Below the pieces are notes generated by a model. It was not told the origin of the DNA and did not search any database. It worked only from the letters and a program-made list of their open reading frames with translations. 5,359 bases of DNA from the NCBI GenBank assembly GCA_937974415.1, contig CALJXB010000074.1, forward strand, positions 1-5,359. Reading direction: 5' to 3'. Of this stretch, positions 1 to 5,359 are shown piece after piece. Source of the DNA: an uncultured Kiloniellales bacterium. Its GTDB lineage: Bacteria > Pseudomonadota > Alphaproteobacteria > Kiloniellales > JAKSDN01. The position numbers were made by a program, and so were the translations under genes. Each line of letters opens with the position of its first letter. Within the stretch, counting starts at the first letter, position 1.

Positions 1-50
1 ATAGAGAGCGGCTTGCCCGCTTCGAATGCAACGGCGGCACGGACATCCAT
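1..50 (-). CDS. S-(hydroxymethyl)glutathione dehydrogenase / class III alcohol dehydrogenase, N-terminal fragment
   Basis: Only the first 16 codons and part of the 17th lie in the window; the gene runs off the left edge. The visible start reads MDVRAAVAFEAGKPLS. This matches the characteristic N-terminus of the FrmA/AdhC class III alcohol dehydrogenase family (RAAVAxxxGKPL), zinc enzymes that oxidise S-hydroxymethylglutathione in formaldehyde detoxification. The ATG at 50-48 is preceded on the minus strand by a strong Shine-Dalgarno run (AGGGGAGG, 66-59) with 8 bases of spacing, which supports both the start and the reading direction. The gene is transcribed divergently from the class II aldolase gene. 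The catalytic and zinc-binding residues are outside the window, so another zinc-dependent alcohol dehydrogenase with the same N-terminus cannot be excluded. Confidence 0.72.
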   Translation of the reverse strand, partial: MDVRAAVAFEAGKPLS

Positions 51-81
51 GATCTTCGCCTCCCCTGACTGGTTTCTTGTT

Positions 82-105
82 CCTGGATCGGAAGACCGAT
101 CCTGG
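82..105. promoter_or_regulatory. Inverted repeat in divergent promoter region, candidate operator
   Basis: A perfect 7-base inverted repeat, GGATCGG (85-91) and CCGATCC (96-102), is separated by AAGA. Beyond a single T/T mismatch the symmetry extends by two more pairs (CC at 82-83, GG at 104-105). It lies between two divergent genes, about 32 bases upstream of the dehydrogenase start and about 90 upstream of the aldolase start. That position suits a transcription-factor operator or a 5'-leader hairpin. No T-run follows on either strand, so an intrinsic terminator is unlikely. The binding protein cannot be named from sequence. Confidence 0.45.
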
Positions 106-182
106 CAACCCGGGCTTCGCTTGACAAGGGTAGGAACCATGGAAGCCGTGGGCGAGGTCTGGTAGCTTTCGGTTGGGCCGAG

Positions 183-187
183 AGGAG
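183..187 (+). promoter_or_regulatory. Ribosome binding site deciding the aldolase start
   Basis: AGGAG at 183-187 sits 7 bases before the GTG at 195 but only 1 base before the in-frame TTG at 189. The spacing favours GTG at 195 as the true start. Confidence 0.6.
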
Positions 188-194
188 TTTGTCC

Positions 195-929
195 GTGGAC
201 GAAAGCACCTGGCAGCACAAAGTCGACTTGGCGGCGGCCGTGCGCCTGGCCGACCGCTTCGGGCTGAGCGAGGGCATCAGCAATCACTTCACCTATGCCC
301 TCGACCGGACGGGCGAACGCTTTCTGCTGCACGCCTTCGGGCTGCACTGGTCCGAGGTCAAAGGCAGCGACATTCTGACGGTCGACGGCCAGGGCACCGC
401 GATCGAGGGCGACGGCGAGGTCGAGCGCTCGGCCTTCGTCATCCACTCGCGGGTCCACCAGGCCTGCCCCCGGGCGCGCTGCGTCATGCACACCCACATG
501 CCCTATGCGACGGCGCTCAGCCTGCTGGAGGACACGGCGCTGGAGCCCGTCGAGCAAAATGCCCTCAGGTTCTACGACGATGTCGCCTACGATTCCGGCT
601 ATGCCGGCCTTGCCCTGGCGGAAGACGAAGGCGAACGCCTGGCCGCCGAGATCGGCGACAAGCGGGTCCTCTTCATGTCGAACCACGGCGTGCTGGTGGT
701 CGGGGAGACCATCGCAGAGGCCTTCAACGACCTCTATTACCTGGAGCGGGCGTGCCAGGTTCAGGTCCTGGCCCTCTCGACCGGGCGGCCCTTCAAAACC
801 GTCGGCGCCAACCAGGCGGCCGCGACGGCTGCCAGTTTTCACGAGCCGCCGGTTTCAGAGGAGCCCGCCAAACACTTCGCGGCCTTGAAGCGTTTGCTCG
901 ACCGCGAGGACTCGAGCTACGCTGACTAG
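195..929 (+). CDS. Class II aldolase/adducin family protein
   Basis: A 244-residue cytosolic protein of the class II aldolase/adducin fold. Members act on sugar phosphates or related hydroxy-aldehydes/acids using a divalent metal, usually zinc. The expected metal-binding histidines are visible: the HTH motif (His99, His101) followed by MPYATALS, and His164 in SNHGVLVVG. The SEGISNHFTY segment near residues 25-34 is the typical phosphate-loop-like N-terminal motif. By spacing from the HTH motif, the position of the catalytic Glu73 of fuculose-1-phosphate aldolase is Ala80 here (in SAFVIH), as in many adducin-type members, so classical aldolase chemistry is uncertain. The GTG start at 195 was preferred over TTG at 189 (two residues longer) because of ribosome-binding-site spacing. 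The gene lies 15 bases upstream of an alpha/beta hydrolase on the same strand, probably one transcript. The substrate cannot be assigned. Confidence 0.9.
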   Translation: MDESTWQHKVDLAAAVRLADRFGLSEGISNHFTYALDRTGERFLLHAFGLHWSEVKGSDILTVDGQGTAIEGDGEVERSAFVIHSRVHQACPRARCVMHTHMPYATALSLLEDTALEPVEQNALRFYDDVAYDSGYAGLALAEDEGERLAAEIGDKRVLFMSNHGVLVVGETIAEAFNDLYYLERACQVQVLALSTGRPFKTVGANQAAATAASFHEPPVSEEPAKHFAALKRLLDREDSSYAD

Positions 930-944
930 ACTGCGGCCTTTGCT

Positions 945-1775
945 ATGTCCGGCCTGACCACCACCCTGGCGACCGCAGTCGGTATATACCTACTGCTGGC
1001 GCTTTTCATGTTCGGTTGCCAGCGCAGTTTCCTCTATTTCCCGGACAAGTCGGAGCCGGACATCGAGGGTGCGGGCGTCGTGGGCATGAAAGAGGTGCGG
1101 CTCGAAAGCGAGCCCGGCCTGGAGATCGCCCATTGGTATCGCCCGCCCGCCGCGGAGGACGGGCCGGTGCTGGTGGTGTTCCACGGCAACGCCGGGCACA
1201 TCGGCCACCGGGTGCCCAAGTACCGCCCGCTGCTGGATGCCGGCATCGGGGTCTTCCTCGCCGAGTATCGCGGCTACGGCGGCAACCCGGGCAAGCCGGA
1301 CGAAACCGGGCTCACCGCCGACGCGCGCGCCGTCATGGAGTATCTGGCCGAGGAAGGGATCGCGGGCGAGCGGACGATCCTCTACGGCGAGTCTTTAGGT
1401 GGCGGGCCGGCGGTCAAGATGGCGGTGGAGTTCGAGGTGGCGGGCCTGGTTCTGGAATCGCCCTTCACCTCGATCGGCGACGTGGCCCAGTCACATTATT
1501 GGTATCTTCCCGCACGCTGGCTGGTGCTCGACAAATGGGATAATGCGGAGCAGATCGCCGGGCTCGAGGCGCCGCTCCTGATCCTTCACGGCGAACGCGA
1601 CCGGGTGGTGCCGATCCGCTTCGGCCGCGATTTGCTCGAACGGGCGCCCGAGCCGAAACGGGCGGTCTTCGTTCCCGGCGCGGACCATAACGGTCTCTTC
1701 AATCGTCCCGAGGTCGTAGCCGCCGTTATCGCCTTCGTGCGCGAGCGGGTGCCGGCACTGCCGCGGTCCGATTAG
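945..1775 (+). CDS. Membrane-anchored alpha/beta hydrolase (BEM46/ABHD13-like)
   Basis: A 276-residue serine hydrolase. Residues about 8-24 form one hydrophobic segment followed by CQRSFLYFP, the usual membrane anchor and linker of the BEM46/ABHD12-13-17-like group. The catalytic apparatus is complete: oxyanion-hole motif HGNAG (80-84), nucleophile elbow GESLGGG with Ser150, acid Asp219 in HGERD, and His248 in GADHNGL. Known relatives are esterases or thioesterases; the substrate is unknown. It is not the esterase-D type S-formylglutathione hydrolase that often accompanies formaldehyde dehydrogenase, because the sequence pattern belongs to a different family. Cys25 lies at the end of the hydrophobic stretch, but the preceding residues (MFG) are a poor lipobox, so a signal anchor is preferred over a lipoprotein. 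ATG at 945 lacks a clear Shine-Dalgarno and lies 15 bases after the aldolase stop, consistent with translational coupling. Confidence 0.9.
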   Translation: MSGLTTTLATAVGIYLLLALFMFGCQRSFLYFPDKSEPDIEGAGVVGMKEVRLESEPGLEIAHWYRPPAAEDGPVLVVFHGNAGHIGHRVPKYRPLLDAGIGVFLAEYRGYGGNPGKPDETGLTADARAVMEYLAEEGIAGERTILYGESLGGGPAVKMAVEFEVAGLVLESPFTSIGDVAQSHYWYLPARWLVLDKWDNAEQIAGLEAPLLILHGERDRVVPIRFGRDLLERAPEPKRAVFVPGADHNGLFNRPEVVAAVIAFVRERVPALPRSD

Positions 1776-1788
1776 AGAGCCTTCTCGA

Positions 1789-3771
1789 TCACTCCTGCGC
1801 CTGGAGACGCCCGAAGCCCAGGTCGTAAGCAGACTTGAGGTCGGCCCTGGCTTCCGCACTGCGGCCCATGGCGGTATGGACCCGGCCGCGGTTGTAGTAA
1901 GCGGCGGCGAAGTCCTGGTCGAGGCCGATGGCCCGGTCGAAGTCGGCGAGCGCTTCGTCGAATTGGCCGACACTGTAAAGGCAGCGGCCGCGGTTGTTGT
2001 GGGCGGAGGCGAGAGCATCGCGCGACAGGCCGCCCTTGTCGAAGGCCTGCTCGTAGTGGCGCAGGGCCGTCGTGCAGTCACCGATCTGAAACGCCGCCGT
2101 GGCCTCCATGTAATCCTCGACACCGGTTTCGGGGACCGCTGCGGTTTGGGTGCCTTCGGGCTCCGGCGCCTCCGCCGGCGCGGTCGCGGCGGCCTCTCCG
2201 ACCGCGCTGCGCGCATCCGCGGCCCCAGTTTCGCCAGTCTCCGGTTCCGGCGCCTCGCTGGTCGCGGGTTCGCCCACCGCGCTCGCCGCGACGGACGGTG
2301 TGCTGCCCGATTCGGGCTCGGGCGGGGCGCTCGGCTCCTCTTCCTCGTCGCCGAAATCGAACATCGTGGCCAGCAGGGTAGGAGACCCCACGACGGACTC
2401 GTCTGGGCCTCGCTCGGCCCTGTCGCCGGGCTCCGAGTCCGGCGATGCCGCGGCGAACTGGGCGGTCGGGATGAGAAGCGTGGGGCCACTCTGGCTCGTA
2501 CCGGATTGACCCGCCTCTTCGAGCGCCACTGCTGGGTCCTCGGTCGTGTCGTCCGGCAGTTCCTCGGCCAGGTCCTCCGTCACATCTTCCGTTGCCGGGT
2601 TCGCCGCGGCTCCGGACCCCGCCTCAGGTTCTGACTGAGACGTCGTGACGGCGATCTGCTCGGCCGTGACCAATGCCGTGGGCGCTGCGGTGACTGACTC
2701 GCTTTCGTCCGACGGTTCCGCGAGACCCGGGTCCGGCGAGGACGGTTCGACGCCGACGTCCGGGTCGGGCGCGAGGGCGACCTCGCCCTGCTCCTCGGGC
2801 GGTTGCTCGGCCTTCGGGGATTCGTCATCGGTCGACTCTACGAGGCTGGACGGCGTTTCGGGCGCCTCGGTTTCGACGGCGGCGGCTGCCGTTTCGGCTT
2901 CCGCCGGCCCTGTTTCTGCCGCTGGCTCAGCCTCGTCCTCCGGCTGGGCCTCAGGCGGTTCCGGTTCGCTCGTGGGTTCCGGTGTCGCCGGGCTCGTTGC
3001 GGCGATTTGCTGGGCTACGCCGCGCGCCACGCCGCACCGAAAGCCCTCGAGGCTCACGGTGATGCAGAAATCCTGGGCCGTGGCCAGGTTGGGAAGGGGC
3101 CCGGCGTAGAGTCGGAAGAACAGCCCCTCCTCGCCGAGATCGAAGGCACCGACCCGGGACTCCATGTCACCGAACAAATTGGGTAGGCGCTGCTGCAGGC
3201 GCTGCCATTCGGTGTGCGCCTTGGCTTCTTGCTTGAAGGATGCGAGATGAACGGCCGTTTCCCAAGGCGCACCAGCAACTTGGCCGGCGATCTGGCCAGC
3301 GGCTTGGCCGGTGACTTGGCCGGTAGGCGGCGGTGCCTCCGGTTCGCTGGACTCGCTCGATTCGACACCCGCCTCCTCCACGGCAGCGCCGTCGTTTGGC
3401 GGCGTGGCCTCCTCGGGGGGGCTTTTCACAGCCACGCCCAGGGATTCCGCCACGCCGCGCAGCTCTTCCAACAGGGCCGGGCTCGCCACGCCGTCGACGC
3501 GGAGCGCCGCAAACTCCTGATAGGACTCGATGGCGGCCGATGTCCGTGTGTCGGCGACGCCGTCGACCAGGCCGGGATTGAAGCCGAGGCGGACCAGCAG
3601 CTGTTCCAGCTCCTGCACCTCGGCCCGGGTCAGCTCGTCGGCCGAGGCCGGCGCTATCGCGGCCAGCCAAAGACACAGGCCAGCCGCGCTCAGGCGCAGT
3701 ATTTGCCTTCCGCGCCCTTGGGTACGGCGGCGCTCTGTCGCTGGGACGGACGGTGTTATTTCTGTCGCCAA
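1789..3771 (-). CDS. Exported peptidoglycan-binding / SPOR / TPR protein with long acidic linker
   Basis: A 660-residue periplasmic protein with an unusual domain chain. A basic N-region (residues 13-26) and hydrophobic core (27-40) end in ASA at 42-44, a signal peptidase I site. Residues about 46-105 are a PG_binding_1 domain (LxRLGFNPG, VDGVAD, AIxSYQ, LRVDG). Residues about 169-250 are a SPOR domain (VHLASF, EWQRLQQRLP, FFRLYAGP, Cys236 and Cys246); SPOR domains bind denuded glycan strands. Residues about 255-550 are a low-complexity Glu/Asp/Pro/Ala/Ser region with only four basic residues. Residues about 551-654 hold three TPR repeats (AHNNRGRCLYSVGQFDEAL, AYYNRGRVHTAMGR), typical protein-binding modules. 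The start is TTG at 3771; no ATG, GTG or TTG follows before the signal-peptide core, and the Shine-Dalgarno is weak. It overlaps ydbL by 16 bases, suggesting translational coupling. Function is not established; a cell-wall-linked role beside the lipid-bridge genes is inference. Confidence 0.88.
   Translation of the reverse strand: MATEITPSVPATERRRTQGRGRQILRLSAAGLCLWLAAIAPASADELTRAEVQELEQLLVRLGFNPGLVDGVADTRTSAAIESYQEFAALRVDGVASPALLEELRGVAESLGVAVKSPPEEATPPNDGAAVEEAGVESSESSEPEAPPPTGQVTGQAAGQIAGQVAGAPWETAVHLASFKQEAKAHTEWQRLQQRLPNLFGDMESRVGAFDLGEEGLFFRLYAGPLPNLATAQDFCITVSLEGFRCGVARGVAQQIAATSPATPEPTSEPEPPEAQPEDEAEPAAETGPAEAETAAAAVETEAPETPSSLVESTDDESPKAEQPPEEQGEVALAPDPDVGVEPSSPDPGLAEPSDESESVTAAPTALVTAEQIAVTTSQSEPEAGSGAAANPATEDVTEDLAEELPDDTTEDPAVALEEAGQSGTSQSGPTLLIPTAQFAAASPDSEPGDRAERGPDESVVGSPTLLATMFDFGDEEEEPSAPPEPESGSTPSVAASAVGEPATSEAPEPETGETGAADARSAVGEAAATAPAEAPEPEGTQTAAVPETGVEDYMEATAAFQIGDCTTALRHYEQAFDKGGLSRDALASAHNNRGRCLYSVGQFDEALADFDRAIGLDQDFAAAYYNRGRVHTAMGRSAEARADLKSAYDLGFGRLQAQE
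2122..3009 (-). other. Acidic, Pro/Ala-rich intrinsically disordered linker inside the SPOR/TPR protein
   Basis: Residues about 255-550 are dominated by Glu, Asp, Pro, Ala, Ser and Thr. They contain only Lys320, Arg451, Arg454 and Arg521 as basic residues and lack Cys, Trp, Tyr and His. This composition gives long open frames on the opposite strand that have no other support as genes. The linker separates the wall-binding half (PG-binding plus SPOR) from the TPR half and is long enough to let them act far apart in the periplasm. Confidence 0.8.
3278..3325 (-). repeat. Four imperfect 12-base tandem repeats (GQxx tetrapeptide)
   Basis: On the plus strand four 12-base units (3278-3289, 3290-3301, 3302-3313, 3314-3325) share the core CTTGGCCGG or CTGGCCAG. 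Translated on the minus strand they give Gly-Gln-x-x repeats (GQVT, GQAA, GQIA, GQVA) at residues 151-166, immediately before the SPOR domain. This is a flexible linker that probably grew by unit duplication. Confidence 0.75.
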
Positions 3772-4115
3772 TTTCCGTTTTCGCCGAGAAACCAGGTACC
3801 GCCTGGCGCCTTTTGCATGATCTGGCTGGCGTACACCCGCCCGACGTCCTCGGGCGTCACGCCTTGCGAGGCCGCCCGCTCCTCGTAAAGGGTGCGCCGC
3901 TTGGCATTGACCTTCTTCGCCACGTTGTTGGCGCCGGCCGCGCCCGAGTCCCGCACCACGACATAGCCGTCGTAGCGCTCGCCGATCGCCCCGGAGGCCC
4001 GCAAGTCGTCGAGCGACTGCGCCATGGCGGCGGGCGCGGCTAACGCCAGCACCAAGCCCAAGACCAGAACGAGTCCGCTCAGTCGAATGGCCCCCAAAGC
4101 ACGCGTTCGTCTCAT
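3756..4115 (-). CDS. ydbL: YdbL-like DUF1318 periplasmic protein
   Basis: A 119-residue exported protein. Arg-rich residues 2-11 and a hydrophobic core (12-29) end in AMA at 30-32, a signal peptidase I site. The mature part shows the DUF1318/YdbL pattern: SGAIGERYDGYVVV (41-54), VNAKRRTLYEERA (69-81), VTPEDVGRVYASQI (86-99) and APGGTWF ending near NGNWRQK. In E. coli YdbL is a periplasmic partner of YnbE that influences its multimerisation and so the YdbH-YnbE bridge. ATG at 4115 has GGAG at 4127-4124 with 8 bases of spacing. The gene lies 44 bases after ynbE in the order ydbH-ynbE-ydbL known from enterobacteria. Its 3' end overlaps the next gene by 16 bases. Confidence 0.9.
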   Translation of the reverse strand: MRRTRALGAIRLSGLVLVLGLVLALAAPAAMAQSLDDLRASGAIGERYDGYVVVRDSGAAGANNVAKKVNAKRRTLYEERAASQGVTPEDVGRVYASQIMQKAPGGTWFLGENGNWRQK

Positions 4116-4159
4116 GTCCTCGTCTCCGTTCCAGCCGCCATGCCCGTACTGCTGCTCAC

Positions 4160-4372
4160 TCAGAAGATATCCGGGTTGGCCTCGATGTCTTCCTGGGCCT
4201 GTTCCTCGATCTTCAGGCGCACCTCGGCGTCCAGCTTGATATTGAGGTTGATGGTGATGGGCTCCTGGGGCGCCTCCACCTTGACCGTGGGCTGGCAGGC
4301 GACGATGAGCCCGCCGGCGAGGACCACGGCAATCAGCGGGATGGTAACCTGGGGGGGCGATCTTAACGGCAT
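4160..4372 (-). CDS. ynbE: YnbE-like lipoprotein
   Basis: A 70-residue small lipoprotein. The hydrophobic segment (residues 11-25) ends in LIVAC with Cys26, a good lipobox, leaving a 45-residue mature protein. The rest carries the YnbE signature: VKVEAPQEPITINLNIKL (30-47) and a C-terminal acidic helix ending in NPDIF. In E. coli YnbE is an outer-membrane lipoprotein whose beta-strand-forming region pairs with the C-terminus of YdbH to complete an intermembrane bridge. The frame is open upstream to an ATG at 4525, but the extra 51 residues are Arg-rich and would put a long tail before the signal peptide, so ATG at 4372 is chosen. Its ribosome-binding site is ambiguous: AGGAG (4390-4386) is 13 bases away and AAGG (4379-4376) only 3. 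A run of seven C on the coding strand falls in codons 5-8. Confidence 0.88.
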   Translation of the reverse strand: MPLRSPPQVTIPLIAVVLAGGLIVACQPTVKVEAPQEPITINLNIKLDAEVRLKIEEQAQEDIEANPDIF

Positions 4373-4426
4373 GAACCTTGACCTACTCCTCGAGCCGCCC
4401 CGCCCTGCGGCGCGGCGCCGATGCCT

Positions 4427-4528
4427 ATGCTGCGCAATCCGCTGAGCTGTGGCAAGAGTCTGCTCGTCCCAGTGTGGACCCGCCCCCAAAAACCCGGTGC
4501 GAAGCCGCTCCGCGATGCAGCGCAATCC
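4427..4528. repeat. Pair of 14-base direct repeats in the ydbH-ynbE gap
   Basis: ATGCTGCGCAATCC (4427-4440) and ATGCAGCGCAATCC (4515-4528) match at 13 of 14 positions and start 88 bases apart. Both are followed within two bases by TGAG. They lie in the 171-base non-coding stretch (4373-4543) between ydbH and ynbE, which is long for genes of one operon. They could be paired protein-binding sites or a relic of a short duplication. No convincing promoter or terminator was seen in the gap. Confidence 0.5.
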
Positions 4529-4543
4529 TGAGTGATACGCATC

Positions 4544-5359
4544 TTACTGGGACAATCTCCTCGCCCGCGCCATTATTTCTCCGATCAGCGCTCGGCTCAG
4601 CACCACGGCCTCCAGAATCTGGGTCGAGTTGCCGGTCAGATTGATGTTGAGCTGGAAGGGATGGCCCTCGAGCACCTCGGGATTGTGGCCGAGGATCTCC
4701 AATCGCATGGTGGTTTCGCCGTCCTGGTCCAAGTTTCCGGTCAGGACCAGCGTCTCGTACCGGAAGTCTTCGAGGGCCTGTATCACCAGATCGACGTACT
4801 CCCCGCCGCTCGCCAAGGCCTGCCGCGCCGCGTCGGAGCGAAACCGCAACACGCCCGGCCCGAGAGCTTCCAGACGCGCGTCCGCGACGGTCACGATATC
4901 GCCGTTGCGCCGAATCGGGATCGACCCGCTCAGTTCGCCGCTGCCCGACAGGCCTTCGACCGCCAGAAGGTCGAACAGGACGGCGACGTCCATCTGATCG
5001 ACCTCAAGTTGGGTTTCGAGGCGCTCTCCGGCTGGATTGAGCAGCGTGTCGCGCAGGGCGAAGCGGCTGCCGACGGTGGAGAAGCTGGCGTCTTCGACGA
5101 GAATCTGGCCGGGCGACTCGGGCGGCAGGCGGAACCTCACCTCGAGGTCCTTCAGCGGCACCCCGGGGTCGATGAGGTCGGCGCGCAGGATCTGGTGGGG
5201 CGGGCTGGCCGGAGGCTGCAGGCTGTCGAGGGCCAGGCTGAGATCGAGGCCCGAGACGGTCAGGTCCTTGCCGGTGAAGGAAAGTCCTTCGATAACGAGG
5301 TTCGCGCCGCCGGCGAGGCCGTCCCCGTCCCAGTTCACCGCCGCGGAGCCCGCCACCGA
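4544..5359 (-). CDS. ydbH: YdbH-like AsmA-family intermembrane lipid-bridge protein, C-terminal part
   Basis: The C-terminal 271 residues of a larger protein that runs off the right edge; the frame is open through the last base, so the GTG near the edge is not its start. The visible part matches the C-terminal YdbH domain (Pfam 'dicarboxylate transport', a historical name): LSGSGELSGSIPI about 137-149, the GPGVLRF segment near 167-173, ALEDFRYETLVLTGNL near 195-210, and the near-terminal GHNPEVLEGHPFQLNINLTG around 224-243. The pattern of short alternating beta-strands fits the AsmA/TamB-type hydrophobic groove. In E. coli YdbH is an inner-membrane-anchored protein, partly redundant with TamB and YhdP, needed for phospholipid transport to the outer membrane; its C-terminus contacts YnbE. 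It is the first visible gene of the minus-strand cluster and ends with TAA at 4546-4544. Confidence 0.88.
   Translation of the reverse strand, partial: SVAGSAAVNWDGDGLAGGANLVIEGLSFTGKDLTVSGLDLSLALDSLQPPASPPHQILRADLIDPGVPLKDLEVRFRLPPESPGQILVEDASFSTVGSRFALRDTLLNPAGERLETQLEVDQMDVAVLFDLLAVEGLSGSGELSGSIPIRRNGDIVTVADARLEALGPGVLRFRSDAARQALASGGEYVDLVIQALEDFRYETLVLTGNLDQDGETTMRLEILGHNPEVLEGHPFQLNINLTGNSTQILEAVVLSRALIGEIMARARRLSQ

Noticed and set aside
121..149. TTGACA at 121-126 as a -35 element for the aldolase gene
   Set aside because: The hexamer is perfect, but no acceptable -10 hexamer occurs 16-18 bases downstream (the sequence there is around AGCCGT).
139..165. Eight-codon reading frame upstream of the aldolase (MEAVGEVW)
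   Set aside because: It starts with ATG but its AGGAA is only 2 bases from the start, and the peptide shows no attenuation-type codon run. It cannot be separated from chance.
1776..1788. Terminator between the convergent genes
   Set aside because: Only a GAGA/TCTC-type 4-base pairing is visible, with no T-run; too weak to call.
1491..2489. Minus-strand 332-codon open frame crossing the convergent junction
   Set aside because: It overlaps two well-supported genes in other frames and is an Arg/Pro/Ser-rich translation typical of a shifted GC-rich frame.
1876..2634. Long plus-strand open frame antisense to the SPOR/TPR gene
   Set aside because: It lies over the low-complexity Glu/Pro/Ala linker and reads as an Arg/Gly-rich sequence with no domain. 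The minus-strand frame has a signal peptide and recognisable domains at both ends, so this one is a compositional by-product.
4439..4500. Minus-strand promoter for ynbE around TTGCCA (about 4458)
   Set aside because: The best -10 at proper spacing is CAGCAT, a poor match.
4373..4525. N-terminal extension of ynbE to the ATG at 4525
   Set aside because: The extension is Arg-rich, unlike any YnbE N-terminus, and would place about 60 residues before the hydrophobic signal core.

Overview
The window comes from a GC-rich genome. Its proteins look alphaproteobacterial, most likely Rhodospirillales-type: Ala/Arg/Glu-rich proteins, an alphaproteobacterial-style SPOR domain, and a ydbH-ynbE-ydbL cluster. 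The taxonomic call is inference from protein style, not from a marker gene. Six genes or gene parts fill almost all of the sequence, plus a 50-base gene fragment at the left edge. No tRNA, rRNA, CRISPR array or mobile element was seen.

Left part (1-1775). A divergent promoter region of about 144 bases separates the 5' end of a minus-strand gene resembling glutathione-dependent formaldehyde dehydrogenase (class III alcohol dehydrogenase) from a plus-strand pair. The pair is a class II aldolase/adducin-family protein followed 15 bases later by a membrane-anchored alpha/beta hydrolase. The divergent region holds a clear 24-base dyad, a candidate operator.

Right part (1789-5359, all minus strand). 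Read from right to left it encodes the C-terminal 271 residues of a YdbH-like AsmA-family protein, a small YnbE-like lipoprotein, a YdbL-like (DUF1318) periplasmic protein, and a 660-residue exported protein. In E. coli, YdbH and YnbE form an inner-to-outer-membrane bridge involved in lipid homeostasis of the outer membrane, and YdbL modulates YnbE. The 660-residue protein combines an N-terminal peptidoglycan-binding domain, a SPOR domain, a roughly 300-residue acidic disordered linker and C-terminal TPR repeats. Its gene overlaps ydbL by 16 bases and starts with TTG.

The point of most interest is that overlap. It suggests that in this lineage the lipid-bridge operon carries a fourth, peptidoglycan-binding member that could organise the bridge relative to the cell wall. 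This is a hypothesis from gene order and domain content only. The two halves of the window converge with only 13 bases between stop codons and no evident terminator.
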